A DNA stretch of 64,000 nucleotides from Anoplopoma fimbria (GCF_027596085.1 NC_072457.1:29366787-29430786); one strand, 5' to 3'; positions 9,612-27,074 are shown, counted from the stretch's first letter. Translations and numbers: made by a program. Notes: generated by a model not told the origin, from the sequence alone.

Positions 9612-12600
9612 GAATCTGTTTCCATAAGACACTATTGGAATATTGTTCTGATGAGTAAAACAATTGGTGTTATTGGTATATCTCTGCTAATCTGGTTTAT
9701 TTTTGTTATTATGTATCATGTCCAATTTATTTTCAATAATTGCATCTTTGAAAAAAGATAAGGCCGGGCACAGTGCAATTATGAAGAGAGCACATCATAT
9801 CACATTTTATGTTTATTTCATACTAAAGCGTAAGCGCATTCCATTTAAGTATTCTCCAATGCAAACTAAAACCCTGCAGAAAGATAAACAAAGATTGCAC
9901 TTCAAAAAGACAGCAGTGGCAGAAAATGTCTGTGTATTCTCATATTCCTTTAGAAACAATAAACACCGTCTTTTAACTTTCAAACTCTCCACGGTGGCAA
10001 GGCACCAACTCGCTCAGTTTGGGTGAGGGAAGGATCTTTGAAGGAGAGCGAGAGAAAGCGAAAAAGACAGTTTCTGAAAATAAACATTTCTCCTGAGATG
10101 CACAGTGTTTTTGTGTCGATGTATCATTTTGATGACAACAATTCTTTTGACGCTATGTGTGTGTCTGTGTGTGTAGGTGTGTTTGTGTGTGTGTGAATTA
10201 TTCAGTGGTTATTTTCACCAAATTTTACACCTCCACCACAAAACAAACCCTTGACTTTGTTTAGTATAGAAACAACATGTTTTGCTCAATTTACCTAAAA
10301 TGTATCTATGCAAATAGGTGTGCTATTAGACTTTTATGGCTTAATAATGTAAAAAAAAACATACTCTGTTTACTTCAGCTCAACTGTGTGAATAGTTATA
10401 TTATCAGTTCAAGGTCAGACTGGGAATCCACACCCAACATAAACAACTCCTTGAAGTATTGCAAGGCGTTGCATTAAAGAAAGTTAGACTCAAACACTGC
10501 GTTTTAAATTTCAAGCGTATAACATTCAGGAGTTCTTTTAAAATAAGAGATCATAGTAGAAATCATTACTAGCAGTGACATGTAGTTCAGCGGTGTGCAT
10601 AACTGTACTTAAGCTGTCAAATATTTCTTCAAACAGATATGATCTACTTCAAATAGATGAGCATTTGAAAACAAGGATTATGCTTAGAGATTTCGCAGAG
10701 GGCTGCTTCACAATTGGAATGATCCAATGAAAACAATCTCTTATTTTTTGGGGGTTCCTTGTATAAAAACGTACACTGTTGTATGAGTGAAATCATAGTA
10801 TGGAGACCTTTATTTTGATAAATACTTATTTAATATTTTTCAACAACAAACATTGGTTTTAAACTTATTGTGATTGATTGTGTGACTGATTACATAATCA
10901 ATCACAACGCTCAACTCTGCACCTATTTTCCACAGTTCTAAAATACTCATGTTCACTTACTTGCCAAGACAGGATTGATGACACTCTCCTGTCAATGTGT
11001 TAAGTGTGGAGCTAAGACCAGGAGGTGATTAGTTCAGCATCATAAATACGTGAAGCAGCTAGCCTGACATAAGAATGTCACATGAACCGAAACTTGGCTA
11101 CCAAGTTGAAGCCAAAATTCTAAAAACGTGGTTCCAGGGATCAGGGCTTGAGACTAACAACGTCCAGTTGTCCCGAAGACGATAGAAAATGTCTCTGACA
11201 ATGCTACATTGTGACCCACAAATCCATGTAGAAACTGGCAAGAGAAGCAACAGTTACATTAGCTGTTAGCAGCCAGTGGGCAGCAAGGTCCTGCTAGGCT
11301 AAACAACAGAACTAGATACTAACGTGCTGTTAGGACCTCACCATGTAAAAGCAAAAACCTGAACGATGGAACAAAGAAAAAAACCTGCAAGACATTGCAG
11401 GTGTGAAATTTGATGCTGCCACGCTTCCTGCAGAAGAAAAACCTCACTGTGCCATAGGTGAAATAAGGATAACTCCTATGACCTGTTCAGTTCCAGTTTA
11501 GTTGATTTCCGCAGTTTTTCTCTTCTGACATTGAAGAACCAGCTGCTGTTAACGATACAACGCTCCTTTTTATTGTTTGAGTTTTGAGGAAACTTCACTG
11601 GACACACCAACAGACTAAAACACATCTTAATTGCGACGCAAAGCGATCTCAAGTAAGAGGCTTTTGTCTGTAAAGAGCTAGGTCAATATCCATGTCTTTG
11701 ATGTAAGCTTAATTGTATTGTAAGCTTTATTTTGTGTTGTGAATTTAATGAACCACAGAGTCCTGTTAAATGCTGTGTTTAGACTACCTCAATTGTTGTG
11801 CTTGCTGCTTGTTTCTGTGTTTAACACGTTACATTGATTGTGGTGTCCCAGGCCATGGAGCCCCTACTTGTGTTAGTTTCGTGTAAAGCCAGTGGGCTGC
11901 ATTTTATCAGTTAAAGGACCAGCGCCACAGCCGACAAAGCAGAGTTCGCCTGCTGGGTATCTGAGACATAAAAGGAACAGTTGTTGTGTCTTTTTTCGCA
12001 GCAGTTAGGATCCTCTTTACTTTGACTAACCCACACACACAACTACAGCGTGGTACAGTAGCATAGCTCAGCTTTGCTCCATGCCACAGAGTTATGACAG
12101 AGGGGGAAATCAGGTTCTCCATTGCCTCTCATCTGTTTGTTTAACATTTTTGGTTCCCTTCCACCATTAGCAAATCTTGTGGGATATAGCACCCAGACTG
12201 TATGTAAGTAAGTATTTATATAACAAGTTGAAGCAGTCACTGGGATTTTTAGGCAACGGCAATATTATAATAAACTTTCCCGAACTGAAAACACACTGTG
12301 AAAGTGCTTAAGTGGTAAGACAAAAACCCAGACAACTCCCAATGATACCACAGCAACATATCGCCATACAACGCTCAAAGTTACTCATCATTTTTTCGCT
12401 TACATACATTTTATATGTATTACAATTCACATTCATTCCTATTTGCTAATAACCAAACATTCTTCTACAAGATCCCAACAGTACGAATGCTGCATTGAGT
12501 TACATTATGATTTTTCAAGTTCTGTTCAGTACAATGAGTATTAAGCGATCTAACATTATCAAGATGTGTTCAAATGCAATCTTGTAAAATTTTGTTTTTG

Positions 12601-15069
12601 CCAAGAAACTTCAGGCTGATTACAGAGAATATAGATAAATTTGCACAAAAAAAAAATGAATGCAAACGGTAATAAAGGAGTGTATGTTGATGTATGAGGG
12701 ATTTATTGCTTTGGATTATTTTTTTACAGTGGTATCAAATTGGGTATCGAGAATTGTGGAATTCCACTGGTTTTGGTAACGACTATGAAATTTCTGGTAT
12801 TGTGATATTGACTGAGCAAAGTTTTAAATGCGCCTATTAGTAAGGCTAAAGCCCAAACATTAACATAATGACTGATGTCTGCTCACCCATAATCAAACAA
12901 AATTGACAATATGTGGTTTTAAAGGAAGTTAGATAAAGTAACTGTTTCTTGAGGAACAACAATTTATCCATCTGTCGAGCCCTTCTGGGTAGCATCCCTA
13001 TTGTTTTCTTTGCAAATTCAACAAGACTTCCAGGAAGTCACTGCTGCCAGCTGTGGTTCGCCAAGAAATATTAACAGAATTCAACTCCCAATGAGTATTA
13101 GATGCATTAGTTGGCATATTTTCTACCTTTGCAGGGAGCCAGGTTTACTGATTCTGCTTCCAGTCTTTATGCAGACAGCCTCCATCTCTAGCTCCTTACT
13201 TACTTACCTACATGACTTCATCAGAATGGTATCAATACTCTTATCCTACTTTCTGCAAGACAGCAAATACATTGTGTAAATATAAGTAAAGTGTGTATCT
13301 AAAATGTTGAACTATTCATTTAAAGGACAAAAAAACAACATCACCAGACATCAAACCAACAACTTCTTTACTTTGATTTGGATGGATATGTAGGTAGCAC
13401 AGAATGAACCAGATAAACTAGGTCGGAAGGGAGGTGAGTGGGAAGCTGGAAAAAGGTATGAATGTGGTCCAAGAGGCATGGCTAAGATAGTCATGAATGA
13501 GAAAGAACCTGTATTCATGATTCACTCATATTAAAGACTTGCCAATAGCAACAGGTAACACAGGAAACTTTGTTCCCTGGTAGAAAATAAACAAGGTGGT
13601 GGACTTGGACCATCTAAAATATATCTCGACTGTCTCTTTGATGTGCAAGGTCTGCCAAAGTTTTTGAGGTCTGCATGAAACGCCATCAAAGCTTTTTGGA
13701 TCTTCAGCACTGGCTGCCACTACCACAGTCATTTTTGCGTGTCCTTGACACTGTGCAGGTGTCAAAACAGAAGGAGAGACACACTTAAAGATAAACATGA
13801 ATATCACACTGCTTGGAGAGGGAAAATGTTGGGCCACCTGTAAGAGAGAGTGAAGCAGAGGGAGAGCGACAACAAGAGAGAGATTCAGCCAAGATGAGAC
13901 GAAGGAGAGTGCAGGTGACACCAATAACCTCAGCAACGGCACATCATAAGCCTCTTCAGTCACAAGTTGAAGGAAAGAAGGAGTGAGAAAAGAAAAGAGA
14001 GCCATTTTTTTTGTGAATGGGCATAACAGCACAACGAAGCAAGTTACAGAGGGAGAACATGTGTCTTTCTACATGAGTGTCTCTTTAATGTAGTAAGAAC
14101 CATATTCTATCTGTTCAAGTGGGCCAACCTGCTCTTCAGTGGCCCTCCATAACTTTTCCCCACAACCTCTCACTCCTTGGCTCTGCTTTTAATCTTCTCC
14201 TCAAGTAGAGAAATGTCCCTGGCATAAACAAAAGAGAATGCATGCTGTCCGAGAGGAAATTTATTTCTCAGTATACTACCTATCTGATAGTCAGTCTTTG
14301 TTACCATAGCAACAGGTGGCTGACTAAGAACCCTGCTTTTGTAACAGGTTGCACTGGCTTGGCCAAGGATATGGCAGGATGATTAAATTTCCATGCAGGT
14401 AGTGTGAAGTTGACGTCTTTATATTGCAAGAATTTGAGACGATGCTCTAGCTATGAACATTCTTTAATACAAAGTCACCCTTTAATGTTGAAGTGATGGG
14501 ATTTACACACTATAACCTTGACTGTAAATAAGTCCTGGGTTTGTAGACAGCAGAAAGAAAGTTTAATTTGCATTGATTCAACAAGGATATAAATCTCAAC
14601 AAATGGAATGAATAGAGAGTAGATAGTCATTCATTCACATTTCATTTATCCAACCACGGAAGAACTAATTACATTTCCATTAACAGACACCGCTGTAAGG
14701 CAATGTTTCGAGTAGCTCCTTGTATTGATAGTAACAATGGGTTTAACAAGGACACACCGAGCCCCCAGGAAACAAGATGGGGTATACACACCCATACACA
14801 ATAATTGGAAAAAGAGGTGGCCATAAAATAGTGAATACATTTTTCCGAGCGTCACAAGCCTCCGAAATGACCCGTTTTATTGTCAGAATGTGATCCATTC
14901 CGTCCATTAACGCTTGCAAAGTCTAGAGGTGCCGTATGATTGAAGTATTTTATCCCAGTCATGGGTGTGGGGAGTCCTTTAAAATGTTATATCAACCCTT
15001 TGTGTTGATCATTAAAACAATTGTTATTAAAACTGCTAGCAAGGTTTGTTGATTATTGTTTGTCAGCTG
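9612..15069. other. mostly unique non-coding sequence
   Basis: No gene is recognised in about 5.4 kb. The largest frame is 168 codons on the minus strand (13526-14032). It starts with hydrophobic Leu/Ser/Phe-rich sequence and matches no family I know. A TG-rich imperfect run lies at 10154-10195, a perfect 12-bp inverted repeat at 10868-10907, and a 24-nt word shared with 15972-15995 at 11152-11175. The rest shows neither clear repeats nor coding structure. Confidence 0.45.
10154..10195. repeat. imperfect (TG)n microsatellite
   Basis: Short TG runs are broken by C, AG and TT interruptions over about 42 bp. Confidence 0.85.
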
Positions 15070-15290
15070 TCATGTCCCACTCAGAATGAATTGTAATAAC
15101 TTCAGTGATCCCATGAGTTTTAATGTAAGAATATCAAAATTTCTGTTTGCCTACCACTTTTGATTATAAACCAAAGTGGCGCAAAATGAATGACGTTCAG
15201 CCTCTCATCTGCACATATGTTAGCATGCTAACAAGCTAAGACAAGAACACGATTAGCATTATACCTGCAACATATCAGCATGTTGTTATA
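15070..15290 (+). repeat. teleost dispersed repeat (GTTAGCATGCTAAC-type), 5' part
   Basis: The segment carries the run AGAATGAATTGTAATAACTT, TTCAGTGATCCCATGAG, a degraded middle, TGTTAGCATGCTAACAAGCT and CATCAGCATGTT-like wording of a common fish repeat. Its expected 3' end (GCATTGCTGTGCC, CTCACAGAGCCCCTAGCATG, AATGTAGACTTTTAG) appears only after about 225 bp of other sequence, at 15517-15590. A second copy of the 5' part lies at 37495-37690. Confidence 0.72.
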
Positions 15291-15516
15291 TTAATATTTC
15301 CACAAGAGGTGTTCATAACATAGAATTGAATCTTTGTCTACACATTTTTAAAGTGAACTGAAGGTTGGTTATTGAATCACCATTGACACTGAAGTGGCTT
15401 TTGAAAGGTAATGCACCACTCACTGATGTACGTATGGATCTGCATTTGAATGGTACTTCAACTGCTAAGTTCAGGATGAAATAGTGAGCAAATAACATAG
15501 CTAGTGACAATGAATC

Positions 15517-15590
15517 TTGTCAGCATTAAAGCATTGCTGTGCCAGTCCAGCTCACAGAGCCCCTAGCATGAATGTAGACTTTTAGTGTGC
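15517..15590 (+). repeat. 3' part of the same dispersed repeat
   Basis: The block from CAGCATTAAAGCATTGCTGT to ATGTAGACTTTTAG matches the usual end of the repeat that starts at 15070. The segment in between (15291-15516) is not recognised and may be an insertion. Confidence 0.65.
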
Positions 15591-15775
15591 TTTGATACCT
15601 GTTTGGTTCATTTGGTCCATACCAAGGGAAAAAAATATACATTGTGCATCTTGGTTCTGGTCCTGTTCACACTGACTTTTTAAGAAATGGACCAAGAGGA
15701 GTAAACAACGATATACAGACAGACAGGTAACCTGTTGATTGGACAGTTTCATCAGGACCCATGAGGGGAAATGAA
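15591..15775 (+). repeat. dispersed repeat fragment (TTTGGTTCATTTGGTCC-type)
   Basis: The phrases TTTGGTTCATTTGGTCCAT, GTTCACACTGACTTTTTAAG, ATATACAGACAGACAG and TGTTGATTGGACAG follow the order of a fish repeat I recognise by wording. The companion piece at 16255-16435 looks like the other end of the same kind of element. Confidence 0.55.
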
Positions 15776-16254
15776 ATTCCTGTGACTGACCGTAGAGAAT
15801 CTAGCACTTTAATGCTCTTGTGTGTAAATGTATGTTATTTTTATTAATAATTGATTAAGGCATTATTAGTATTATCGGACTCTAAACTTATTGCATATTA
15901 TGATGGATAACAGTAGACACAGAACTTTACAAAAGCCCCTTTGCATGCTACCAGACGACTGGATAGTTTGGGACTAACAACGTCCAGTTGTCCCGGGGTG
16001 AACGTACATGAGGCATATTACTCTGAGATTGCTATCACACACTTTTTAATGTAAAACAACTTTTAACTTAATAATCAGGGAAAACTTCTGACGTGCTTAT
16101 ATGGCCTTAAATGCAGATCAATAGATAGTTTCCTGAACTTATTTTACGATCAGCGTATGGATATATTAGGGGTTTAGCTTTTGAAATCATGCTAAAGTCA
16201 CTTAGCTGCTATCATAAAATCCTTTAGTTGGTTCATTAGCTTTCACACCACAGA

Positions 16255-16435
16255 AAGGAAGCTTGCCGAGACCCAATGTTGCAGGTGGTCTCAGTTCAGT
16301 TGTTTCATCAGCACCAGAGTCCGATTGTCAGCTTTCCCACTAACCCAAATTAACCTTAAAAACTGGGCAAACGGACCCCAGTTCTATTTAACCAACCCAA
16401 AGTTTAAAATGTTGAGTGTGAAAGCACAAACATTT
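16255..16435 (+). repeat. dispersed repeat fragment, likely the partner of 15591-15775
   Basis: GGTGGTCTCAGTTCAGTTGT, CAGCACCAGAGTCCGATTG, AACTGGGCAAACGGACCCCA, GTTCTATTTAACCAACCC and GTTGAGTGTGAAAGC reproduce the 3' half of a repeat with GGTC/GACC-rich wording. About 480 bp of unassigned sequence (15776-16254) separates it from the first piece. Confidence 0.55.
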
Positions 16436-17189
16436 TAAAGATTGCATAAATGGTTGCTCACATTGTATTTCCATGTACCCAATTACAATATGTTATACTA
16501 GTCAATTTGCTATGAGTTGTCATCTTTTATGGCATTTCAGAATTTTTTTTTCCAGGAAAATACTCCCCTTACAAATGACTGAATTATTGTCAAAATTATT
16601 AATAAATTGCACAACAATCTACATCTCTGAGGGTTTTCAATGCATGTTGGACATCACCAGAAGTAAGAAGGAGAGTCAATTTTAGTTGTACATTTCTGAT
16701 TAGGAAATTGATGTAAGTCAAATAGCTGCCTGTGTAAAAGGAAGCTCAATACATGAAGAAATTACTCAATAACAGGACCAAAGTCAACTATTGCTGAAAG
16801 CACATTACATTGCCTCAAGATTCTTTTTGCGAATCCCAAACCTTTAAGTTCAAACTGTGCCTTTGACTGTATCACTGTGTCAATTTTGACTTTTGGAAAA
16901 TGGAAATGTGACACAAAAAAGAAAACGCTCTGCTGGACACACAATGAGAGCTGCTTTTGATAGCATGAAAAATAAGATGCTGCTCAAGATTCTCTGAAAT
17001 TCAGATTGAACTACAGTACCATTGAGAGATTTACTTCCTATTCATCGTGCAGATTTGCAAATGTTCCCTGTGTGGTCACATAAACCACTTATACAATGTC
17101 ACGATGTGTTCCACAAGATATAGTCCTCAGTCACATTTCATCATCTTTACATGCACCTTTTTCCGTGTCATGGACAGATAGGGGTTGTC
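16436..17189. other. non-coding stretch, nothing recognised
   Basis: AT-rich with short frames only (60 and 70 codons). No named repeat is seen. Confidence 0.45.
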
Positions 17190-17740
17190 CTCCCACCATT
17201 ATTCAGATGACACCAAGTTAAACATAAAAATGTGCAGATAACACATCTACAAGACTGAGGAGCTCTTAGCTGGCATAACATGCCTCTCCTTTTTCTTACT
17301 AGGATTATCTTTTGCTAATCTAGCATCTAAATGTAAACCCTCCCTTCATTAGACCATTAAAACCATTAAAACCATTAAAACACCTCCAGAACATTGCCTG
17401 ACTCTGTTCCTTATCATCCCTACGTTAGACTTGGTCCATGCTTTTATTTTTTCAATGTCGGACTCCTATTATGCAGTGTTCTCTGGGATTGCTACTAGAG
17501 TTTTATGGAATTACAATATATTTATAATAGTTCTGCTATGATAGTGTACTACTGGGTTGCTCACCTAAACCTCACATTGGATGATTCCTTGACTGTTTGC
17601 ACTCCTAAGACCAAGGTTAAAATTATGTGAGAACAGGCTTTCTGCTCAATTAAATTTTTCTCCGGAACACAAATCCCCATCTACGAAAATCACAACAAAT
17701 GAAATATTTAAAAACAGACTTCAAACCTTTTTTGATTAGC
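17190..17740 (+). mobile_element. heavily decayed non-LTR retrotransposon fragment
   Basis: Pieces of a reverse transcriptase appear in order but in shifting frames. A SDDTKLN-like block lies near 17204-17225 (YADDTQLY in intact L2-type elements), a NIA-type block near 17390, and HAFIFSMSDSYYAVFSGI near 17437-17490, which matches HAFxxSRLDYCNALxSGL. A FKNRLQTFF-like C-terminal block lies near 17710-17735. Three direct copies of ACCATTAAAA at 17352-17381 are internal slippage. The copy is older than the one at 1.2 kb and is inactive. Confidence 0.6.
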
Positions 17741-20700
17741 AATTTATTTCTGGTTCTGGCTCCTGAACTCTTCTCCTAATAATGCTCATAACACAAACAA
17801 AAAAAGGGGAGAAATCAACAAAAAGAGTGGGTGAAGACCAAACAACAGCGATATTGATCTGACAAGGAAAAGGTTTGATGAGAAAGAGGGTGTTCTGATC
17901 GCTAGAAAGTCGACTATCGTGCGGTCCACAGCAGGATCCTTACACACCTGCTGACAAATACCCAGCAGGCCGATATTCACCAACACGCACACACACTGAG
18001 ATGTGTCCTGGGCACAAGAATAGGGGTCCTTTCTGCTGGGTAACAGGGGAGATGGTGGCCATCCCACTGCCTGATTGATTTATCCAACAGCCCGCTCCTG
18101 TTTAAAGCCCAGCTGTCTTTGTCAAAACACACACATATACACATGTAGCATGTGGCATGCTTGCACGCACACACACACGGACCCACACATACACACTCTG
18201 ATGTTCTCCCATTCATGTGCTGCAATTTGCTGATATTCTGCCAACTGCTGCTTCTGTCACTCTGCCCCGTTGCTGCTGAGTTTGGCCTTGCGCCAGAGGA
18301 GCAGCGAGTGTGAATGTGTATGTGTTTATGTATGTGTGTGTGTCAGCGAGGACAGAGAGATGAATCTGGAGCCTTTTTGCTGTTAATATCTGCCGGGGAT
18401 CATCTCTACTTCACGCTGACTCTGTTTATTATGGTCACACAGGCTCTACTGACCCATCATCACCGCTGATGGTTGTGTTGATGGCTACAATCTGAGGTGA
18501 AACGGAACGATCACGTCCATACTCCGCCATCATTTTACTGCCGGGGCATTTTTCTTTCACGTTGTAAGTCTTGAATAAAGGTCTTCTTGACTTGCTGAGA
18601 GTGTTTCTCATTTAGATGTGGCCTCAGTGTTGTTCTGTTGAGAGCTTGAGCAGCTGCAGAAACACCCTGCTTGCATCCACCTACATGTAATAAGCAATCA
18701 ACAAATATTATGAAATATTATCATGTTAAATACGGAGGCCTGTGGCAACAGTAACCTACAGGAACATATCCCTCTTCCATATTTAGATGCCAGGTTAGAC
18801 TTAATCGTGTTATGAGGATGTGAGATCGCCAAGGTTGCTCAATTAAACATTTTCTCTTGCCTTTCATTCGTTCTGCCACCTCTTTTTCTCTTTCTTCACC
18901 TCTACCCCGTCACACAGATTATGCTCTCTCCCTCTATCCTCAGCGGAGATGCAGGAATCACACGCTAAGCTTTGAACATGAAAGGCAAGGCAGAAAAACA
19001 ACAACAAGGATGACAGATCACTGCATGTGTCTAAGTGTGTTTGTGTGTTTCTGCGCGCAAAGGAATCTTCCCTCTAACATGTGAATGTATGCATATTTAA
19101 GATGTGATTTGGATGTGAGTGTGTTTGTGGGGGCTTTCATGCTTTGCTTTTGCATTTACCTGTGTGTTCCTGCATGTCTACACCCATGTAGATTTGAAAG
19201 CTTTGATGTATGTTTGTGTTGGAAACCATTCTAGCATGTTCAGAGACAGCCATTTGCCAGTATATCTGCAGTCTTGTACAGCAGTAAAGTGTTGTTGTCT
19301 AGTCATTAAAACTTTGGTTCTGCTCTGCATGAGTCTCAGTCCAAGTCACAATAAAACTTTTGAAAATACGCCCCAGTCATGTCCCTTTAAAGTGCACATA
19401 CTGAAGTTCAAAGCGAGTCCAAAGAGTTTGAGTTCTTCTCAGCATATAGTGAAAACACGTAGCTCAGTACTTTAATGTATTTTGCTCAGGGGCCCTTGCC
19501 TACTCAAGCAGACCTAACTGAAGATAAAGCGCTGTGTGAATATGATTTTAGGGTAGGCTGGAGGTACAATGCTTACAATATAATTTTGACAGTTCTAGCG
19601 TACAAAAGAGCAACCCAGCAAGCAACCTAAACAGAATAAAGCTTGACATCAAATGACACTCAGTGTGCTGACAGTTAAAATGAGCCGCTGGATGAAAGAG
19701 AAAGGCAGATCAAGAATGCTTTGCACACAGCGAGTGCAGGTAAAACAGTATTCCTTTTGCATACTGACAAAATCAGATTCGAGAAAGCCATATAAACCAT
19801 TTGTGTGAGACTAAACTTGTGTGTTTAGACGCGGACAGGCAAGCATGAAAACTGCACGGCCTGAGCTGACATATACCTGCATCCACTATGACCATACAAC
19901 AGCTTGCCCAATGAGAGTGTATAGAACAGCATTATCTGGTGGGTAGCTGTGTTAGTGCCAGAATGTAACATCAGCATTGTATTTGTGTTCATGTTATATG
20001 GCTGCCCTTCTATTGACCCCCATTTACAAGGAACAAAACTATGTCTGAGAAGCTGTTCTTTGCTGTATCCAGTTCGGTGTGGACAGATTTTTTTGTAAAT
20101 AATACTGACAGTTGAAGTGAAAAAATCGAACAACCACTGGTTTCAGTGATATATCGCTAGCGCTTTCTCTCTCACTCTGAGCCTCCCTCTCTCCCCACTG
20201 AAAAATTTGCTCTCTCATTTTCCCCTCTCTCTCAGAAATTGCTCTCCTCTTCTGTAAAGCAGGATAAAACCTGCTCTTGTGTTACTTGGCGATGATGCCT
20301 CGGCAGGAAGAAAAGAGAGTAAATGAGCAGAGCACAAGGGGAAATATGGATTTATTGGTATTGGGGCGCGCCCTGCTGTCATCTCAGGACACGTTGTTGT
20401 CATCAAGTGTAATGTATTACAGTGTTCAGGCGGGGCCGGTTTTAGTTTTACATGTAGCATCAATCATTGGGACTGTCGTTCGGCTTTTAACACACTCGCA
20501 CACAAGAAGCACGCAGGCACACGTACACACACTCTCACAAAGCCGCCTTCAAACGCGCGTCTTCACACATATGCTGCTTTTAGAGTGAAAGCCAAGGCTA
20601 AAAAATGACCGCTGCAAACAACCATCCATCAGGCCTACAAAATAACAACAGAGCTGATATGTATAAAACCCTGTAATATCAGCAATCCCCCTGAGTACAC

Positions 20701-21032
20701 AGACAATCAGCAATCACTGGCAACACTCTCCCTCTCTGTTTGCAGCTGAGCTCCACTGCAATTCTGTCCTGCTGATCTTAAAGGTCCTTTTCTGGGATTT
20801 TTAGGGCAGGTATACTTTTGCTGGTTTAATGTGCAACTCTGATTGGCTAAGAGATACATTATGAAGGTAATCCTCTGATACTGGGTTTTGACATAATCAT
20901 CTTTAGCACCTGTGCAACCAGCCACACAATCTGCTTGACATTTTCTTTATCGCTTGATTACATATACAAAGAAAATACAAGATGCTTTGTCTACCTTTTC
21001 AAAAGTACCACGCAGGGCTGGTACCATTGGCT
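17741..21032. other. non-coding stretch with scattered CA/TG words
   Basis: No gene is recognised in 3.3 kb. Short CA-rich pieces (17985-18000, 18125-18195, 20485-20540) and TG-rich pieces (18310-18345, 19020-19230) are too broken to be true microsatellites. An AATAAAGG word at 18574 could be a chance poly(A)-like signal. Frames of 118, 103 and 102 codons have no known motifs. Confidence 0.4.
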
Positions 21033-21227
21033 TAGTTACATTACATTTACATTACAGTCATTTAGCAGACGCTTTTATCCAAAGCGACTTACAATAAGTG
21101 TATTCAACATAGGTATTCAAGAGAACTACTAGTCACCAGAAGTCATCAGTGCATCTTCTTTCTTAAACAAGCATCTAAAAGCATAAACCAGAGCAAAAGT
21201 ATAGTGCAGAGGCAAATTACTACGAAA
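21033..21227 (+). repeat. teleost dispersed repeat, copy 2 (truncated)
   Basis: About 195 bp nearly identical to 9073-9272, starting with ATTAC-type repeats and CATTTAGCAGACGCTTTTAT. It stops after ATTACTACGAAA, within the first 28-bp unit, and changes abruptly into another sequence. Confidence 0.88.
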
Positions 21228-21415
21228 GTTGAATCTAGTGGTGCGGTTGCAGATTGCAAACATATGAACACCCCTCCTCTCACATCTACTTTTACAAGAC
21301 TGTGGTGATGTGAGCCGGTGAATACAAAACCATGGCAACACCGTCGTATCTTTAAGCACCTTTGCTTTGTCTACTTTCGTCTCGTGTACAACATTCCGCA
21401 CTGAAAATTGGAGCA
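21228..21415 (+). repeat. second dispersed repeat abutting copy 2
   Basis: The block GAATCTAGTGGTGCGGTTGC, AGATTGCAAACATATGAACA, CCCCTCCTCTCAC and, further on, ACAACATTCCGCACTGAA resembles another repeat seen in fish genomes. It starts exactly where the first repeat breaks off. Recognition is by wording alone. Confidence 0.5.
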
Positions 21416-26189
<4,774 letters not shown>

Positions 26190-26540
26190 CCAACAGAAGG
26201 ATTTTGAAGAGGGTCCTTAAATGGGAAGCCAATGGAGTGATTTGAGTGCTGGTGTAATGCAATTATGCTTCTTTCTACCGGTCAGAAGTCTGCCAAATTA
26301 ATTCTGTATGAGTCGAAGTTTTCCTTTTGACTGAATTGATAATTGAGAGACAAAAGCATTGCAGCATTTTAATATATTCAAGGAAGGAATGCATCACCAG
26401 TACCTCAGAATCAGTTTTGCGATGTGATTTTTTTAGTTTTTGATATATTTCTCAGGTTGTAGAATGATGATCCTGTATTATTTGAGATGTGATTTGAAAG
26501 TTTAGGTCAGCTTCCAGGATGTATCATTTCCTCCATTTTC
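26190..26540 (+). repeat. dispersed teleost repeat, downstream part
   Basis: GGAAGCCAATGGAGTGATTT, GAGTGCTGGTGTAATG, ATTATGCTTCTTTCT, GGTCAGAAGTCTGCC, GCATTGCAGCATTTTAATAT and TTTCTCAGGTTGTAGAATGA follow in order the wording of a common fish repeat with degenerate protein-like sequence. The upstream part of the same kind of repeat lies further along, at 27075-27270. Confidence 0.6.
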
Positions 26541-27074
26541 TGCCATTTTCTTCCCTGGTATTGCAAGCCATGCAGGAAATCTTGCGATTTAATCTTAACT
26601 TAATGACATCTAGTCCAATCTTCACAAAACCATGTTTCTTGTTTTTTTTCATAATATTTCTCCACAGTATCAGAAAACCAAAATGACAAGCAGACACGGA
26701 ATATAAAAATAAATTCTCTTTTAACCTTTTACAGTTTAAAATGCTTCACAATCACCACATTCCTGAAGATGATGGAGTCATGGATATCGTAAAATAAACG
26801 TTGTCTCTACCAACAGCCAAATGGTTTCATGTTGGAATAGAATGTAAGTAAAATTGTAATTATTTAGCAATTTGCAAGACAGGGTCGTTTGACAGTAACA
26901 AAAATACCATAAAAAGCTTTTGAATTGAACATTTAAATAAAAGGCATCAATAATAATTTTAAGAATTAAAGCAAGTCAGGGCAAGGAATCATGAATAAGA
27001 ACCCTTTGACAATAAATTGACCCGACCATATGAGAGAGACAAGGAGAGCAAAAGCGTAGTCACCACAAATCTTG
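26541..27074. other. non-coding stretch between two repeat parts
   Basis: Nothing recognised. AT-rich, with no open frame of note. Confidence 0.4.

Noticed and set aside
9419..9761. Open frames spanning the N run
   Set aside because: They cross 100 unknown bases and lie partly in a dispersed repeat.
13526..14032. 168-codon minus-strand frame
   Set aside because: Hydrophobic Leu/Ser/Phe-rich start from purine-rich DNA on the opposite strand, with no motif and no homologue recognised.
20364..20380. GGGGCGCGCC word as a CpG-island promoter core
   Set aside because: A single short GC-rich word in otherwise AT-rich DNA, with no island around it.
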